Below, piece after piece: positions 16,708 to 25,701 of a DNA stretch of 49,649 nt. The stretch is from positions 1 to 49,649 of the forward strand of contig WGCQ01000071.1 of NCBI GenBank assembly GCA_015493765.1, given 5' to 3'. Origin of the DNA: Deltaproteobacteria bacterium (GTDB lineage Bacteria; Myxococcota_A; UBA9042; DTJE01; S145-11). The position numbers and the translations under genes are program-made. The notes beneath the pieces were generated by a model. It was given only the letters and a program-made list of their open reading frames with translations, did not search any database and was not told where the DNA came from. Every line of letters starts with the position of its first letter. Position 1 is the first letter of the stretch.

Positions 16708-19700
16708 AAATCGGTATTAGTACGAAAAATTGCGTTCCCCTGGTTCTTTTGGGCCTGGTACTGGCGTGTGGAGGCTCGTCCAAGGGGCCAGATACCCAGG
16801 TCGATACCGGTGGGACCCCCAAACAGGGCTGCACAAAGGACGATGACTGCAAGGCATTGCAACTGGGGCCGTGTACGCTGGGCGTGTGTGACCCCCGGAC
16901 TCATGAGTGCGTGCGCAGGCTGGTGCCTGATGGCACGGCCTGTAACGACAGCAACGTGTGCACGGACAACGACCAGTGCCAGGGTGGCGTATGCCAGGGC
17001 ACCCGCGTCAGTTGTCAGCAACCGGAGGATTCCTGCCAGAATGCATCGTGTGTCCAGGGAAAGGGGTGCGTGATAACCAATAAACTGGACGGTTCGCAAT
17101 GCGATGACAACGACCCGTGCACGGTTAAGGATACATGCCAGGCCGGGCATTGTAAGGGACAGCCCATGTCCTGCGACGATGGGCTGGACTGTACGGCCGA
17201 TAGTTGCGAAGGCGGGCAATGCATACACAAATTGATCGCCGGGAATTGTAAAATAGACGGCAAGTGTTTCCAGAATGGTGCTGCCAACCCGGACAATGCA
17301 TGCGAGGTGTGTGATACGAAATATTCGGACAAGGAATGGAAGGTCCTGAAAGACAGGACATCGGTAGGTGGAACCGCGATCTGCTACAAAGGTAAGGTAT
17401 GCGACCCTGCACAAAACTGCCAGGGCAAGGATTGTGGTGATAATGGCTGCGGCGGGACATGCGGCAAGTGTGGTACACATTACCAATGCGAGCAAGGGAA
17501 ATGCGTGTACCAGGCGTACTGCGGTGACGGGACCTGCGATGCGGCCAAGAACGAAAACTGCGAATCCTGTCCGGACGATTGCAACTGTGGTGACGGACAG
17601 GTGTGTTATCAGCAGGCGTGCTGCACACCCTCGTGCCAGGGCAAGGAGTGCGGTGCGGACGGATGCGGCGGCACGTGCTGGAAAGATTCAGGCACAAAGG
17701 AGTGTTCGGACAAACTGGATTGCACGGATGATACGTGTGATTCGGGCAAGTGCAATCATACCTTGCAATCCGGCCACTGCGTGATCGACCAGCAGTGTTA
17801 CAACAAAAATCAGCACAAAACTGACAACGACTGCCTGGTGTGTAACACGACGCTGGATACTACCGGGTGGAGTAATGTAAAGGATAATACACTGTGCCAG
17901 GACGGCAAGGGCAAGTGTATCAAGGGGGCTTGCTGTATCCCAATGTGTGAGGACAAGGAGTGTGGCGACGACGGGTGCGGTGGTTCATGCTGGAACGGTG
18001 ATCCGAGCAAGACCTGCGATGACGGTAAGGTGTGTACCACGGACAGCTGCAACAAGGATGGGAAATGTAATCACCAGGTGGTATCGGGCTACTGCGATAT
18101 AGGTGATACATGTTACAAAAACGGTGAGCCAAACCCAGGCAATCCTTGCCAGTACTGCCTGGCATCCAAGGACCAGTACCACTGGAGTACAAGGTCGGAT
18201 GAATACAAACTCACCAATGGCAAGGTATGCTACCAGGGCAAACCATGTGACCATGCGACCCACTGCTCGGGCAAGGAATGTGGTGACGACGGATGCGGGG
18301 CCGACTGTGGCACATGCAAGGCCAGTTACATATGTAATGCCAATCAGGAATGCCAGTACCAGGCATCCTGTGGAAACGGCATATGTGATTCCAACGAGAA
18401 TTGTGGGTCATGCGCCCAGGACTGCAAGTGCAAAAGCGGCCAGGTGTGTTACAACGGGGAGTGCTGTACACCAAAATGCGACGGCCGTGAATGCGGGGAT
18501 GACCAATGCGGGGGCGTGTGCGGGACTTGTGACTCTGGTGAGGCATGCGACCAGGCAACAGGGAAATGCCTGGGCAAGATCCTGTGGACATATGGCCTGG
18601 ATGCATACACGCCTTATCCGCCGGCCGTGGGCGACAATGGGGTGCTGTACGCGGGTACTTATTGCGCAAAACCAACAGGAAACAAGGAATGTCCTGATGA
18701 CGGTCCTGCCGAATTAATCGCACTGGACCCGTCAAAGGGCGACCACCCGGTTCTGTGGAAAACAAACATGGATTCGGCGATCAACGGGGCCGTGGCGATC
18801 GGAAAATCCGGGTGGATATACTTTGCTGACAACAAAAATTACGTGTACGCGTATAAAAGCAACGGGGCCCCCGCATGGCAGCATACCAGTGGTTACGACG
18901 GCTATTATGGAGCCTCAGTGGGGCTAAGTGCAACCGATGTGTTCCCGGTGGACCATGACGGACACGCCGAAGACCTCTATGCAACCGACGGAAAGGACCA
19001 CGATATACGCTATTTTATTGCCGGACCCAGCAATCGCGTAACGGTCTTGCTGAATGGGGCCCAGGAACTGTTTGGTTCGTGGGATGGTCGCTTTAACTGG
19101 GTGTCCATATCGAACGGGAAATACTCGGATCAAAATAGTTATAGATATGAGATAGGCAGTAACAATGTATCAGGTATATCCGTGGCGACCCTGGGTTTCC
19201 TGGACCCGGTTGCCTGTATGACCATCGGCAACCTGTATTGCTATGCCCATTATACGAAGTCTCCCGAGTGTAACTTTTTCAGCGGTGGCAATTACGACTC
19301 AAGAAGCGGCATGGTGCTGGACATGGTGCCCGGTAAAAACAATGCGGCCTACGGCTATTTCACAGCGTCCATATGGACATCCACGTCCGCTCAGAACGGC
19401 ACCTATTTGCACAGGGCGTTGATTGAAGACGGTCACGAACAGGACAAGGTCCTGGCCCAGGTGGCGGGCAGTACCTGGAAACCACCAACCCTGCTCGCGG
19501 ATGGTCAGGTACTGTTCAGTGCTGGCGACTGCCTGTACGATTACAAGGTGAATGGCGACAAGGCAACTCTTTTGTGGCGACAATGCCTGGGCGGTTTTGG
19601 TGTCCTGAGGTGGTCGATTGGCTCAGCCGCAGTACCAGGCAAACTCAACGGTGAGAACGTTGTGTTCTTCATGGCCAACATTCCTGGCATGAGTTCCAGG

Positions 19701-19814
19701 GTATATGCCGTTCGTACCTTACAGACCCTGCGCAAGGCACCATGGCCGTACCAGTACCACGACCCCAAAAACACGGGGTACTTCAACGGTAATAACGGCG
19801 GGACCCCATGGTGA
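16704..19814 (+). CDS. Large Cys-rich lipoprotein with PQQ-like propeller domain
   Basis: A 1036-residue lipoprotein (signal MKIGISTKNCVPLVLLGLVLAC). Residues about 40-620 form a long Cys-rich region with five copies of the knot seen in the preceding gene (GKDCGDNGCGG, GKECGADGCGG, DKECGDDGCGG, GKECGDDGCGA, GRECGDDQCGG) and repeated CVIDQQCYNKN / CDIGDTCYKNG modules. Residues about 623-1036 contain PQQ-type propeller strands (LWTYGLDAYTPYPPAVGDNG, GWIYFADNKNYVYAYKSNG). It is related to the upstream protein in its N-terminal half but has a different head, so the pair looks like a duplicated scaffold with diversified ligand domains. Translationally coupled to the upstream gene. Function unknown; binding or adhesion on the cell surface is the reasonable inference. 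Confidence 0.75.
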   Translation: MKIGISTKNCVPLVLLGLVLACGGSSKGPDTQVDTGGTPKQGCTKDDDCKALQLGPCTLGVCDPRTHECVRRLVPDGTACNDSNVCTDNDQCQGGVCQGTRVSCQQPEDSCQNASCVQGKGCVITNKLDGSQCDDNDPCTVKDTCQAGHCKGQPMSCDDGLDCTADSCEGGQCIHKLIAGNCKIDGKCFQNGAANPDNACEVCDTKYSDKEWKVLKDRTSVGGTAICYKGKVCDPAQNCQGKDCGDNGCGGTCGKCGTHYQCEQGKCVYQAYCGDGTCDAAKNENCESCPDDCNCGDGQVCYQQACCTPSCQGKECGADGCGGTCWKDSGTKECSDKLDCTDDTCDSGKCNHTLQSGHCVIDQQCYNKNQHKTDNDCLVCNTTLDTTGWSNVKDNTLCQDGKGKCIKGACCIPMCEDKECGDDGCGGSCWNGDPSKTCDDGKVCTTDSCNKDGKCNHQVVSGYCDIGDTCYKNGEPNPGNPCQYCLASKDQYHWSTRSDEYKLTNGKVCYQGKPCDHATHCSGKECGDDGCGADCGTCKASYICNANQECQYQASCGNGICDSNENCGSCAQDCKCKSGQVCYNGECCTPKCDGRECGDDQCGGVCGTCDSGEACDQATGKCLGKILWTYGLDAYTPYPPAVGDNGVLYAGTYCAKPTGNKECPDDGPAELIALDPSKGDHPVLWKTNMDSAINGAVAIGKSGWIYFADNKNYVYAYKSNGAPAWQHTSGYDGYYGASVGLSATDVFPVDHDGHAEDLYATDGKDHDIRYFIAGPSNRVTVLLNGAQELFGSWDGRFNWVSISNGKYSDQNSYRYEIGSNNVSGISVATLGFLDPVACMTIGNLYCYAHYTKSPECNFFSGGNYDSRSGMVLDMVPGKNNAAYGYFTASIWTSTSAQNGTYLHRALIEDGHEQDKVLAQVAGSTWKPPTLLADGQVLFSAGDCLYDYKVNGDKATLLWRQCLGGFGVLRWSIGSAAVPGKLNGENVVFFMANIPGMSSRVYAVRTLQTLRKAPWPYQYHDPKNTGYFNGNNGGTPW

Positions 19815-19828
19815 TGGCTCCCGGTTTG

Positions 19829-19852
19829 TCTGACTAAATTCGGGAGTCGTTC
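19829..19852 (+). repeat. MITE-family terminal fragment H
   Basis: CTGACTAAATTCGGGAGTCG matches positions just inside the left terminus of copies A and B. Only this short piece remains, without the outer CCCAAATTA. It lies between the 16704 and 19902 genes. Confidence 0.5.
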
Positions 19853-19901
19853 ATTTGCCTTTTTGGCGTAATTACGTAAAAATACAATAGGGAGGTACTC
19901 G

Positions 19902-22112
19902 ATGAAGTACAAAATAATAGCCCTGGGCATCCTGACAATGTTGTTTTTTTACGGTTGCAGCAAAGGGAGTTTCGGTAAGGATATTGCCAAGATCGAAATC
20001 GACCCCCAGGAGCAGGATGTCAAGATCCAGGAGGGCGTTGTTGCCAAGGGCCAGACATACGATTACGTGATACATGTAAAAAACGTTGGCACCCGTGACC
20101 TGGTGGTAAAGGGGATTGACCATACATACCATGGCTGCAAGGCCGACAAGGGCGATGCCCTGAAACTGGACGTGGAAAAGGGCGTTAAGTTTCCGGTTAC
20201 TATCGTGCCCGTGGGCTCGGGCGAAGGCCGCGAGGATATGACCATAACCGTGCATTACACGCGTCCTGACGACACCTGCGCGGGCCGGTACATGGATATT
20301 ATTATACACAACACCAGCGCTGACGAGGCCCTGCGTGAATTCAAGATTCATGTGGAGGTGGAAAAGGCCGTGCCCAGGATCGGGGCCACGCCTGCAACCG
20401 TGGATTTCGGCCAGGTCCTTGCCGGGACACAAAGGAACGTGGACCTGGAGGTAAAAAATATAGGCACGGGCGACCTGATCATGAACAAGATTATTTGTCG
20501 GGCGGACACGGAAGGGTTTTCCTTCAAGGTCAAACTGCCGAACAAGGAGGAAAAGGTATATCCAATCCCCGGTGGTGACTCCATGACATTGAAGTTTGAC
20601 CCGCCCCTGGAATTGTGGGACTACCAGTCGATCACGTTCCACATGGTTTACAAGGCCGCCACCAATGACCCTGCTACGGGCCAGATCATTTTTATGACCA
20701 ACGACAAGGACTTCCCGCCGCCGGACGGTTTTATTGTAAAAATCCAGGCGAACGTGGGGGGGCCGTGCCTGAGGGCGGAGCCTGCAAACGTGGATTTCGG
20801 GGCCGTGACCAAGGGCAGCCTGGGGGTCCAGGTCGTAAAACTGACCGGTTGCGGTGACCAGGACGTATCGATCACGTCGATCGCCCTGTCCAAGGACTCC
20901 AGCAAGGACTTCAGCCTGGACCTTTCGGGCCTGGACAATGTGCCGTCGGAAAAGAATCCCCTGGTTGTGCAGCCCAAAATGAGCCAGAAACTGGTGGTGA
21001 AATACCTGCCGTTGAAGGTGGACAAGGATGCACACGGCGGGATCGTACCGGACCTGGGTGCCATTTTGATCAAAAATTCTTCACCCCTTAGCACGATCAA
21101 GGTCGGGGTCAAGGGAATGGGGGTCGATGCCAGCGCGCCGATCGCCGATTTTTCCATGGAGGCACGTATTTGTGACCCGCCGAACTGTAATCCCTCGCCG
21201 GGCGACATGAAAAACTGTGTAACCAAGGTGGTGAAGGACGGGGATACCGTGCCGCCCCAGACGAACATCCAGATGCATGACCTCAGCACGGACCCGACCC
21301 CTGGTGGTGGCATATCGCACTGGCAGTGGGCCGTGGCCGGTCCGCCGGAAGGCAACGCAATCTACAGGCCCACCGCGGAATTCCCCGAGCCCCAGATATG
21401 CCTGAACGTGGCAGGCGATTACAATTTCATGCTAACCGTGCTCAGCAAGTCCGGTATGCCCAGCAAGACCACGCAAAAGTCATTAAAGGTATCGTCCGGT
21501 CAGGGCCTGCACATCGAGTTGACCTGGCATACGCCCAACGACCCGGACGAAACCGATGAATGCGGCAAGGACAAGAACTGCGGTTCTGACATGGACCTGC
21601 ATTTCCTGCATCCCAATGCATACGGCCAGGGCGTACCACAGCAACTCCAGGGTGTAACCAATCCTGGTTACTTTGCCCAGCGCGGAGGCGAGGACAACCC
21701 GGGATGGGATTGCTACTGGAACAACCCGCACCCCATGTGGGTCAAGCCCGACCAGGCGCCCCCGGGACAGGACCCGAATCCGAACCTGGACCGGGACGAT
21801 ACGGACGGCCTGGGTCCGGAAAACCTGAACCTGAAAAATCCCCAGGTTTTCCAGAACGGTGCCTGTTACAGGGTGGGCGTGCATTACTTCGATGACCATG
21901 GGTTTGGTACGAGTTTTGCAACGGTCAAGATCTACGTAAACGGTAAATTGGTATGGAAAAACCCGAACCCGGTGGCAATGGATGGTCTTGACTTGTGGGA
22001 CGTGGCTGAAATCTGCTGGGCAGATTCCGTGGACAAGGTCCAGATCAAACCCATCAAACCCCCTTCAGGCCAGGGCTACGTGATATACCACCAGGTCAAA
22101 AGCATGTTCTGA
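19902..22112 (+). CDS. Lipoprotein with ASH/choice-of-anchor-D-type modules and PKD-like domain
   Basis: GGGAGG precedes the ATG. The 736-residue product has a lipoprotein-type signal (KIIALGILTMLFFYGC). Residues about 30-420 hold three Ig-like modules with the ASH/HYDIN signature of strand pairs such as ATPATVDFGQVLAGTQRNVD and AEPANVDFGAVTKGSLGVQV. Around 425-530 is a PKD-like segment (SHWQWAVAGPPEG, CLNVAGDYNFMLTV). The C-terminal 200 residues begin IELTWHTPNDPDETDECG, continue GSDMDLHFLHP and end in a beta-rich part (ACYRVGVHYFDDHGFGTSFA), a domain often found in delta-proteobacterial surface proteins and resembling the DUF2135/YfaP type. Probably a surface structural or binding protein. 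It converges with the 22128 gene, 15 bp away. Confidence 0.75.
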   Translation: MKYKIIALGILTMLFFYGCSKGSFGKDIAKIEIDPQEQDVKIQEGVVAKGQTYDYVIHVKNVGTRDLVVKGIDHTYHGCKADKGDALKLDVEKGVKFPVTIVPVGSGEGREDMTITVHYTRPDDTCAGRYMDIIIHNTSADEALREFKIHVEVEKAVPRIGATPATVDFGQVLAGTQRNVDLEVKNIGTGDLIMNKIICRADTEGFSFKVKLPNKEEKVYPIPGGDSMTLKFDPPLELWDYQSITFHMVYKAATNDPATGQIIFMTNDKDFPPPDGFIVKIQANVGGPCLRAEPANVDFGAVTKGSLGVQVVKLTGCGDQDVSITSIALSKDSSKDFSLDLSGLDNVPSEKNPLVVQPKMSQKLVVKYLPLKVDKDAHGGIVPDLGAILIKNSSPLSTIKVGVKGMGVDASAPIADFSMEARICDPPNCNPSPGDMKNCVTKVVKDGDTVPPQTNIQMHDLSTDPTPGGGISHWQWAVAGPPEGNAIYRPTAEFPEPQICLNVAGDYNFMLTVLSKSGMPSKTTQKSLKVSSGQGLHIELTWHTPNDPDETDECGKDKNCGSDMDLHFLHPNAYGQGVPQQLQGVTNPGYFAQRGGEDNPGWDCYWNNPHPMWVKPDQAPPGQDPNPNLDRDDTDGLGPENLNLKNPQVFQNGACYRVGVHYFDDHGFGTSFATVKIYVNGKLVWKNPNPVAMDGLDLWDVAEICWADSVDKVQIKPIKPPSGQGYVIYHQVKSMF

Positions 22113-22127
22113 GCCTTTTCGAGGGTT

Positions 22128-23150
22128 TCATCCGAATGTCAGCATCCACACGGCGGCTGCGATCAGCCCTGTGACCAGGGCCACGGCCTTTACGAACACG
22201 AAATCTCTCCACGATTCCGCAATCAAGGGCAGCAGCCCGTGCCCGTCTTGCACGATGGAATTGGCCAGAAGCGGGGTAAAGGGAAGGGCATGGTCATGGT
22301 ACATGAAAACCAACACCATGTGCGGGCCGGATTCCGGTATTATGCCCAGGGTTGCCGCAGCCAGGGTTACCAGCCAGGGATTGTCCCGGGCCAGGGTCTT
22401 CATGTGTATCAAGGGAACCAGGAAATGCAAAAACAGCAGGGCACCGAGGGTCCACAAAAATATCCTGGGCACGTGTTCCCGAAACAGGTGATGCCACAGG
22501 TGCTGCTCCAGGAAGTGCCGTGGCACGGTAACAACGACCCACAAGGCAAAGACCAGGCTGAACACGGCGGTCCACTTGACCCAGTTCCAGTGTTCGGGCC
22601 CGATACCACCCAGTACAAGCATCAACAGCACTATGAAAATGACGGCCATCATCACACCCCGAAACGGCGAACAGTGCACGCAGTGTTCCTTGACCTCGTG
22701 CAGATCAGGCAGCAGGGACAACTGTTGCTTGTGCACGGGGAGTCCAGTATGGCAGGTCTGGTAGTACCTGGAGCCTGTCGGTAACACGAGGTCCACGATT
22801 ACACCGACCACGATACCCAGTACGAACAGCCCCACGGTCAGAAAGGCCGCGGTTTTGGGTATCAACGCAAACATCACGAAGGCCTCGTCGCCCGTGGTGG
22901 CCACCATGGAGGATACCAATGCGCCACGGCTGATCAGGCCGTGGGAATAGAGCGCCACGCTGGTAAAGGCGCCCAGGCAGCCCGGCGTTGCACCCAGAAA
23001 CGAGGCTGTCACGTACTGGAGCCACGGCTTGGCTTGCAGTCCGGGTACGGCCTTCCCCTTGGTGAGCACGTTGAAGTACTCAACCAACAGCATCATCACT
23101 GCCACGAAGGTAGTAACGGTCAGTGCTTGTGCCAGTACCTTTGCCAGCAT
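22128..23150 (-). CDS. Putative 10-TM heavy-metal/manganese exporter (ArsP_2-like)
   Basis: A 340-residue integral membrane protein with about nine or ten helices in two halves separated by a Cys/His-rich loop (CHTGLPVHKQ, EHCVHCSPF). The halves carry matching conserved motifs ATPGCLGAF / ATTGDEAFVM and GIIPESGPHMV / SIVQDGHGLLPL, which I recognise from the family annotated as putative manganese transporter or ArsP_2 heavy-metal exporter. Inferred role: efflux of a divalent or thiophilic metal across the inner membrane. GAGG six bases upstream supports the ATG. It lies 52 bp downstream of the glycosyltransferase-like gene. No yybP-type riboswitch fits in the upstream gap. Substrate not determinable from sequence. 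Confidence 0.72.
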   Translation of the reverse strand: MLAKVLAQALTVTTFVAVMMLLVEYFNVLTKGKAVPGLQAKPWLQYVTASFLGATPGCLGAFTSVALYSHGLISRGALVSSMVATTGDEAFVMFALIPKTAAFLTVGLFVLGIVVGVIVDLVLPTGSRYYQTCHTGLPVHKQQLSLLPDLHEVKEHCVHCSPFRGVMMAVIFIVLLMLVLGGIGPEHWNWVKWTAVFSLVFALWVVVTVPRHFLEQHLWHHLFREHVPRIFLWTLGALLFLHFLVPLIHMKTLARDNPWLVTLAAATLGIIPESGPHMVLVFMYHDHALPFTPLLANSIVQDGHGLLPLIAESWRDFVFVKAVALVTGLIAAAVWMLTFG

Positions 23151-23202
23151 ATTAAACCTCGAAACAAATATGGTACCTCACGGCCTGTTGTCAATAAAAA
23201 CT

Positions 23203-24729
23203 TCAGATTCCTATCCGTTGGGCCGTGTTAAGGTGATGCATGGACAACAGTATCGATCGTGCCAGCATTACTGCGGTCTGCTCGCCGGAAGCCGGGGCAG
23301 GTGCATGCCTGAGCGCACGCCTGGCCCCCTGGTAATTACCCATCATGGCGCGGGCCACAGCCAGCCATGCCCACCCAACCTGCAAGTGAGGGGCATGCCT
23401 GGTCACGGGTTCGACCACTGAGGCCGCTGCCTTGTAGCGTTTTGTGCGTACGTACAACTCGGCCAGGCCCAGCCGTGCACCCATGCTTTGTGGGAAGTAA
23501 CGTATTTCCTGTTGCAGGATGGTTTCAGAGGACCCCCATTGGGTCGTCCTCAGTGCGGTCAAGCCGCCGAACACCACTGCCAGTAATACGGCCAACACAT
23601 TTACCACTCCCCTTGCATCCATACGCAAGGCAATCCTGCGCATGCCTGCCACCAGCACCAGCAAGGCGCCGGCCAAGGGTATGTACAGGAAACGCTCGGC
23701 CATGGCATCAAAAAACGGCACCACATGGCTGACAGGGAACAGCCCCAGCAGGAAAATAACCAGTCCGATGAACAGTATGCGCGCACGCCTGGCCGACAGG
23801 ACTAAACCCAATACAAACGCCAATAGAAGGATAATCCCTGCAATGACCTCGGGGTCAGCAACGCTGCGAGGTATGCCCAGTATCCACCAGTCATAAAACG
23901 GAGTCAGGGGCCAGGGAATGAGGACCAGACGTACGTACCTGTAAAATATCTTGAGTCCTGTCAATGCCTTGGTGCCAGTACTCATACCGGCAAAGAAATC
24001 GTACATGCCGTGGCTGCTCACGGTCAGGTGGGCAATACCGTATGCAGCCACAAGTATTACACCAGGCAGGTACCCGCGCAGTAAAACCCGCTTTGACAGC
24101 CTGTGCATGATGATGTCCAGGGCCGGTATGATCAACACGAATGCACCGGCCGTCTCCTTTGATAAAAGTCCCAGCAACAGCAACACCGCCGCCAGTATCC
24201 CCCGGCCGGTTCCGTATTCCCCCGGCCGCAGGTGGATATAAAGTGCCCAGAAACCGAACAGGCCGGCCATGAGCGTGGTCCTGTAACAGATGACGTTCAC
24301 CGCCTCCGTATGCACCGGATGCAGCCCGAACAGCACGGCCAGGGCCAGGGCTGACAAAGGTGAAAGCCCCAGCCTGACCGCCAGCAACGCCAGCAGGAAT
24401 ACCATGGCCGCGTGCCACAGTATGCTGTCCAGGTGAAATACCCAGGCCCTGCCGTGGCCCAGGGCGTAATCGATCGCAAAGGATGTTTCGGCCAGTGGCC
24501 GCCAGTATGGCCTGTTCTGGCGTGCCCCGGTTGTGTAACTCGTGCCCGCGGACCAGGGTTTGGTAAAAAACTGCGGCAGGTTGCTCAGCGAGCGGATTGC
24601 CTGGTTGTCCTTGATCAGGTAACCGTCGTCCCATTCAAACCCATGCCACAACGCAGGCGAATATACAACGGTTGTTATGATTGCCGCAATGAGTCCTGCC
24701 CGTACAGGTGTGAGACGCACATTCACCAT
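23203..24729 (-). CDS. GT-C type membrane glycosyltransferase (TMTC/PMT-like) with TPR-like C-terminus
   Basis: The 508-residue protein begins with a membrane helix and the signature YSPALWHGFEWDDGYLIKDN, where the acidic pair in the first extracytoplasmic loop is the expected catalytic site of GT-C enzymes. NRPYWRPLAETSFAIDYALG, GLHPVHTEAVNVICYR and LLSKETAG are typical of TMTC-like O-mannosyltransferases and their bacterial relatives. About ten membrane helices follow, and residues about 420-500 form helical TPR-like repeats (MGARLGLAELYVRTKRYKAA). It would move a sugar from a polyprenyl-phosphate donor to a protein or glycan on the outer face of the inner membrane. Given the abundance of exported proteins nearby, protein glycosylation is plausible but unproven. 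Confidence 0.8.
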   Translation of the reverse strand: MVNVRLTPVRAGLIAAIITTVVYSPALWHGFEWDDGYLIKDNQAIRSLSNLPQFFTKPWSAGTSYTTGARQNRPYWRPLAETSFAIDYALGHGRAWVFHLDSILWHAAMVFLLALLAVRLGLSPLSALALAVLFGLHPVHTEAVNVICYRTTLMAGLFGFWALYIHLRPGEYGTGRGILAAVLLLLGLLSKETAGAFVLIIPALDIIMHRLSKRVLLRGYLPGVILVAAYGIAHLTVSSHGMYDFFAGMSTGTKALTGLKIFYRYVRLVLIPWPLTPFYDWWILGIPRSVADPEVIAGIILLLAFVLGLVLSARRARILFIGLVIFLLGLFPVSHVVPFFDAMAERFLYIPLAGALLVLVAGMRRIALRMDARGVVNVLAVLLAVVFGGLTALRTTQWGSSETILQQEIRYFPQSMGARLGLAELYVRTKRYKAAASVVEPVTRHAPHLQVGWAWLAVARAMMGNYQGARRALRHAPAPASGEQTAVMLARSILLSMHHLNTAQRIGI

Positions 24730-24776
24730 GAAAATTTAGACGTTCCTGTGATCCATGTCAATCTAAAATGGTGAGC

Positions 24777-24806
24777 CCCGAATTACCTGACTAAATTCGG
24801 CAGTCT
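24777..24806 (+). repeat. MITE-family terminal fragment G
   Basis: CCCGAATTACCTGACTAAAT followed by TCGGCAGTC matches the left terminus of copies A and B. The rest is missing; hexamer island 3 follows directly, the same terminus-to-island contact as at 13.8 kb. Confidence 0.6.
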
Positions 24807-24851
24807 GGTAAGCCGTGGCCGTTGACCGCGGACGTGACCGTGGCAGGCTTA
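24807..24851. repeat. Short hexamer island 3
   Basis: A brief tract of GTGGCCGTTGACCGCGG and GACCGTGGCAGG units, the shortest of the CGGYCA-type islands, between the QueD-like gene and the glycosyltransferase gene. No gene seen. Confidence 0.55.
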
Positions 24852-24862
24852 CTGGTCAGTCC

Positions 24863-25696
24863 CTATACCTCGGTTAATTCCACCGTTACCACATTGCCTT
24901 CGTTTTCCTGAAAATGGACCCTGATCACGTCCATGTCGAACTCGTGTTCATACTGAAATATTTTGATCTCAGTTGCAATATTGTGCCCTATGCACTCCGT
25001 GGTCGAGTGCTCCTCTTCCCCCAGGATCTTTACGTCCTCCGGTTTCAGCACGATCCTGCGGCCCTTCCATGCGAATTCGACCTTGTCCGGGGTTTGTTCC
25101 AAATCCCCCGTCTCCGGTTCCCCGGGCAGGATCGTTTTGTGGTCGAACGTCTTTATGAGGTCGTCCAAAAAGGCATTCAGGGCTTCCTTGACCTTTAACG
25201 CCTGGCCGTACGGCGAATAGAATTCCACGTGCAGGATAAAGTCGTGCCCGTGCATGGGCTCCTCGAAATCCTCGTTCAGCACCATGTGCACCGCGGAAAA
25301 ACGCCTCGGCCCCAGCGTAACCCGGACCCCGTAATCGAACGGGCTGTACGTGCACGAGGACGTGGGTGTCTCGTACACCGTGACACTGACCAGGCGGGTC
25401 AGTTTTGACCACAATTTATTGTAAATAAAACGGGCGATGTTTTCCGATGTCGGCACATCCAGGCCTTCGATTTCATTGAGGTACTTGTGGTCCAGCAAAT
25501 CGTGCACCTCCTGGGCTGCATCGGCCATTTCGCCGAAGTCCATGACCCAGCCCTTTTCCGGGTTCAAATCCCCGGTGATCGTAAACAACACACGGTAGGT
25601 GTGGCCATGCATGTGCGAGCACTTGTGGCTCCCGGGCAGGCTTGTCAAACTGTGTGCCGCGTGAAACGTAAATTCCCTGGTCAATTCGTATGACAT
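24863..25696 (-). CDS. Tandem 6-pyruvoyl-tetrahydropterin synthase / QueD-like protein
   Basis: The 277-residue protein is two PTPS/QueD domains in one chain; a normal QueD is about 120-140 residues. The first half is complete: FTFHAAHSL and CSHMHGH supply zinc His residues and the catalytic Cys, LLDHKYLN the acid/base pair, and VYETPTSSC the pterin-anchoring Glu. The second half (RRFSAVHMVLNEDF, EEPMHGHDF, FDHKTILP) keeps the His motif but has Glu where the catalytic Cys should be. QueD makes 6-carboxytetrahydropterin for queuosine/7-deazaguanine; PTPS makes pterins. The track start is GTG 25705, overlapping the upstream stop as GTGA, but GGGGG sits 8 nt before ATG 25696, so ATG is preferred. 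Confidence 0.85.
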   Translation of the reverse strand: MSYELTREFTFHAAHSLTSLPGSHKCSHMHGHTYRVLFTITGDLNPEKGWVMDFGEMADAAQEVHDLLDHKYLNEIEGLDVPTSENIARFIYNKLWSKLTRLVSVTVYETPTSSCTYSPFDYGVRVTLGPRRFSAVHMVLNEDFEEPMHGHDFILHVEFYSPYGQALKVKEALNAFLDDLIKTFDHKTILPGEPETGDLEQTPDKVEFAWKGRRIVLKPEDVKILGEEEHSTTECIGHNIATEIKIFQYEHEFDMDVIRVHFQENEGNVVTVELTEV

Positions 25697-25701
25697 TTTT
25701 G

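Noticed and set aside
23151-23202. yybP-ykoY-type manganese riboswitch before the putative exporter
   Set aside because: Only 52 bp separate the exporter start from the upstream gene, too short for the aptamer, and no fitting stems are present.
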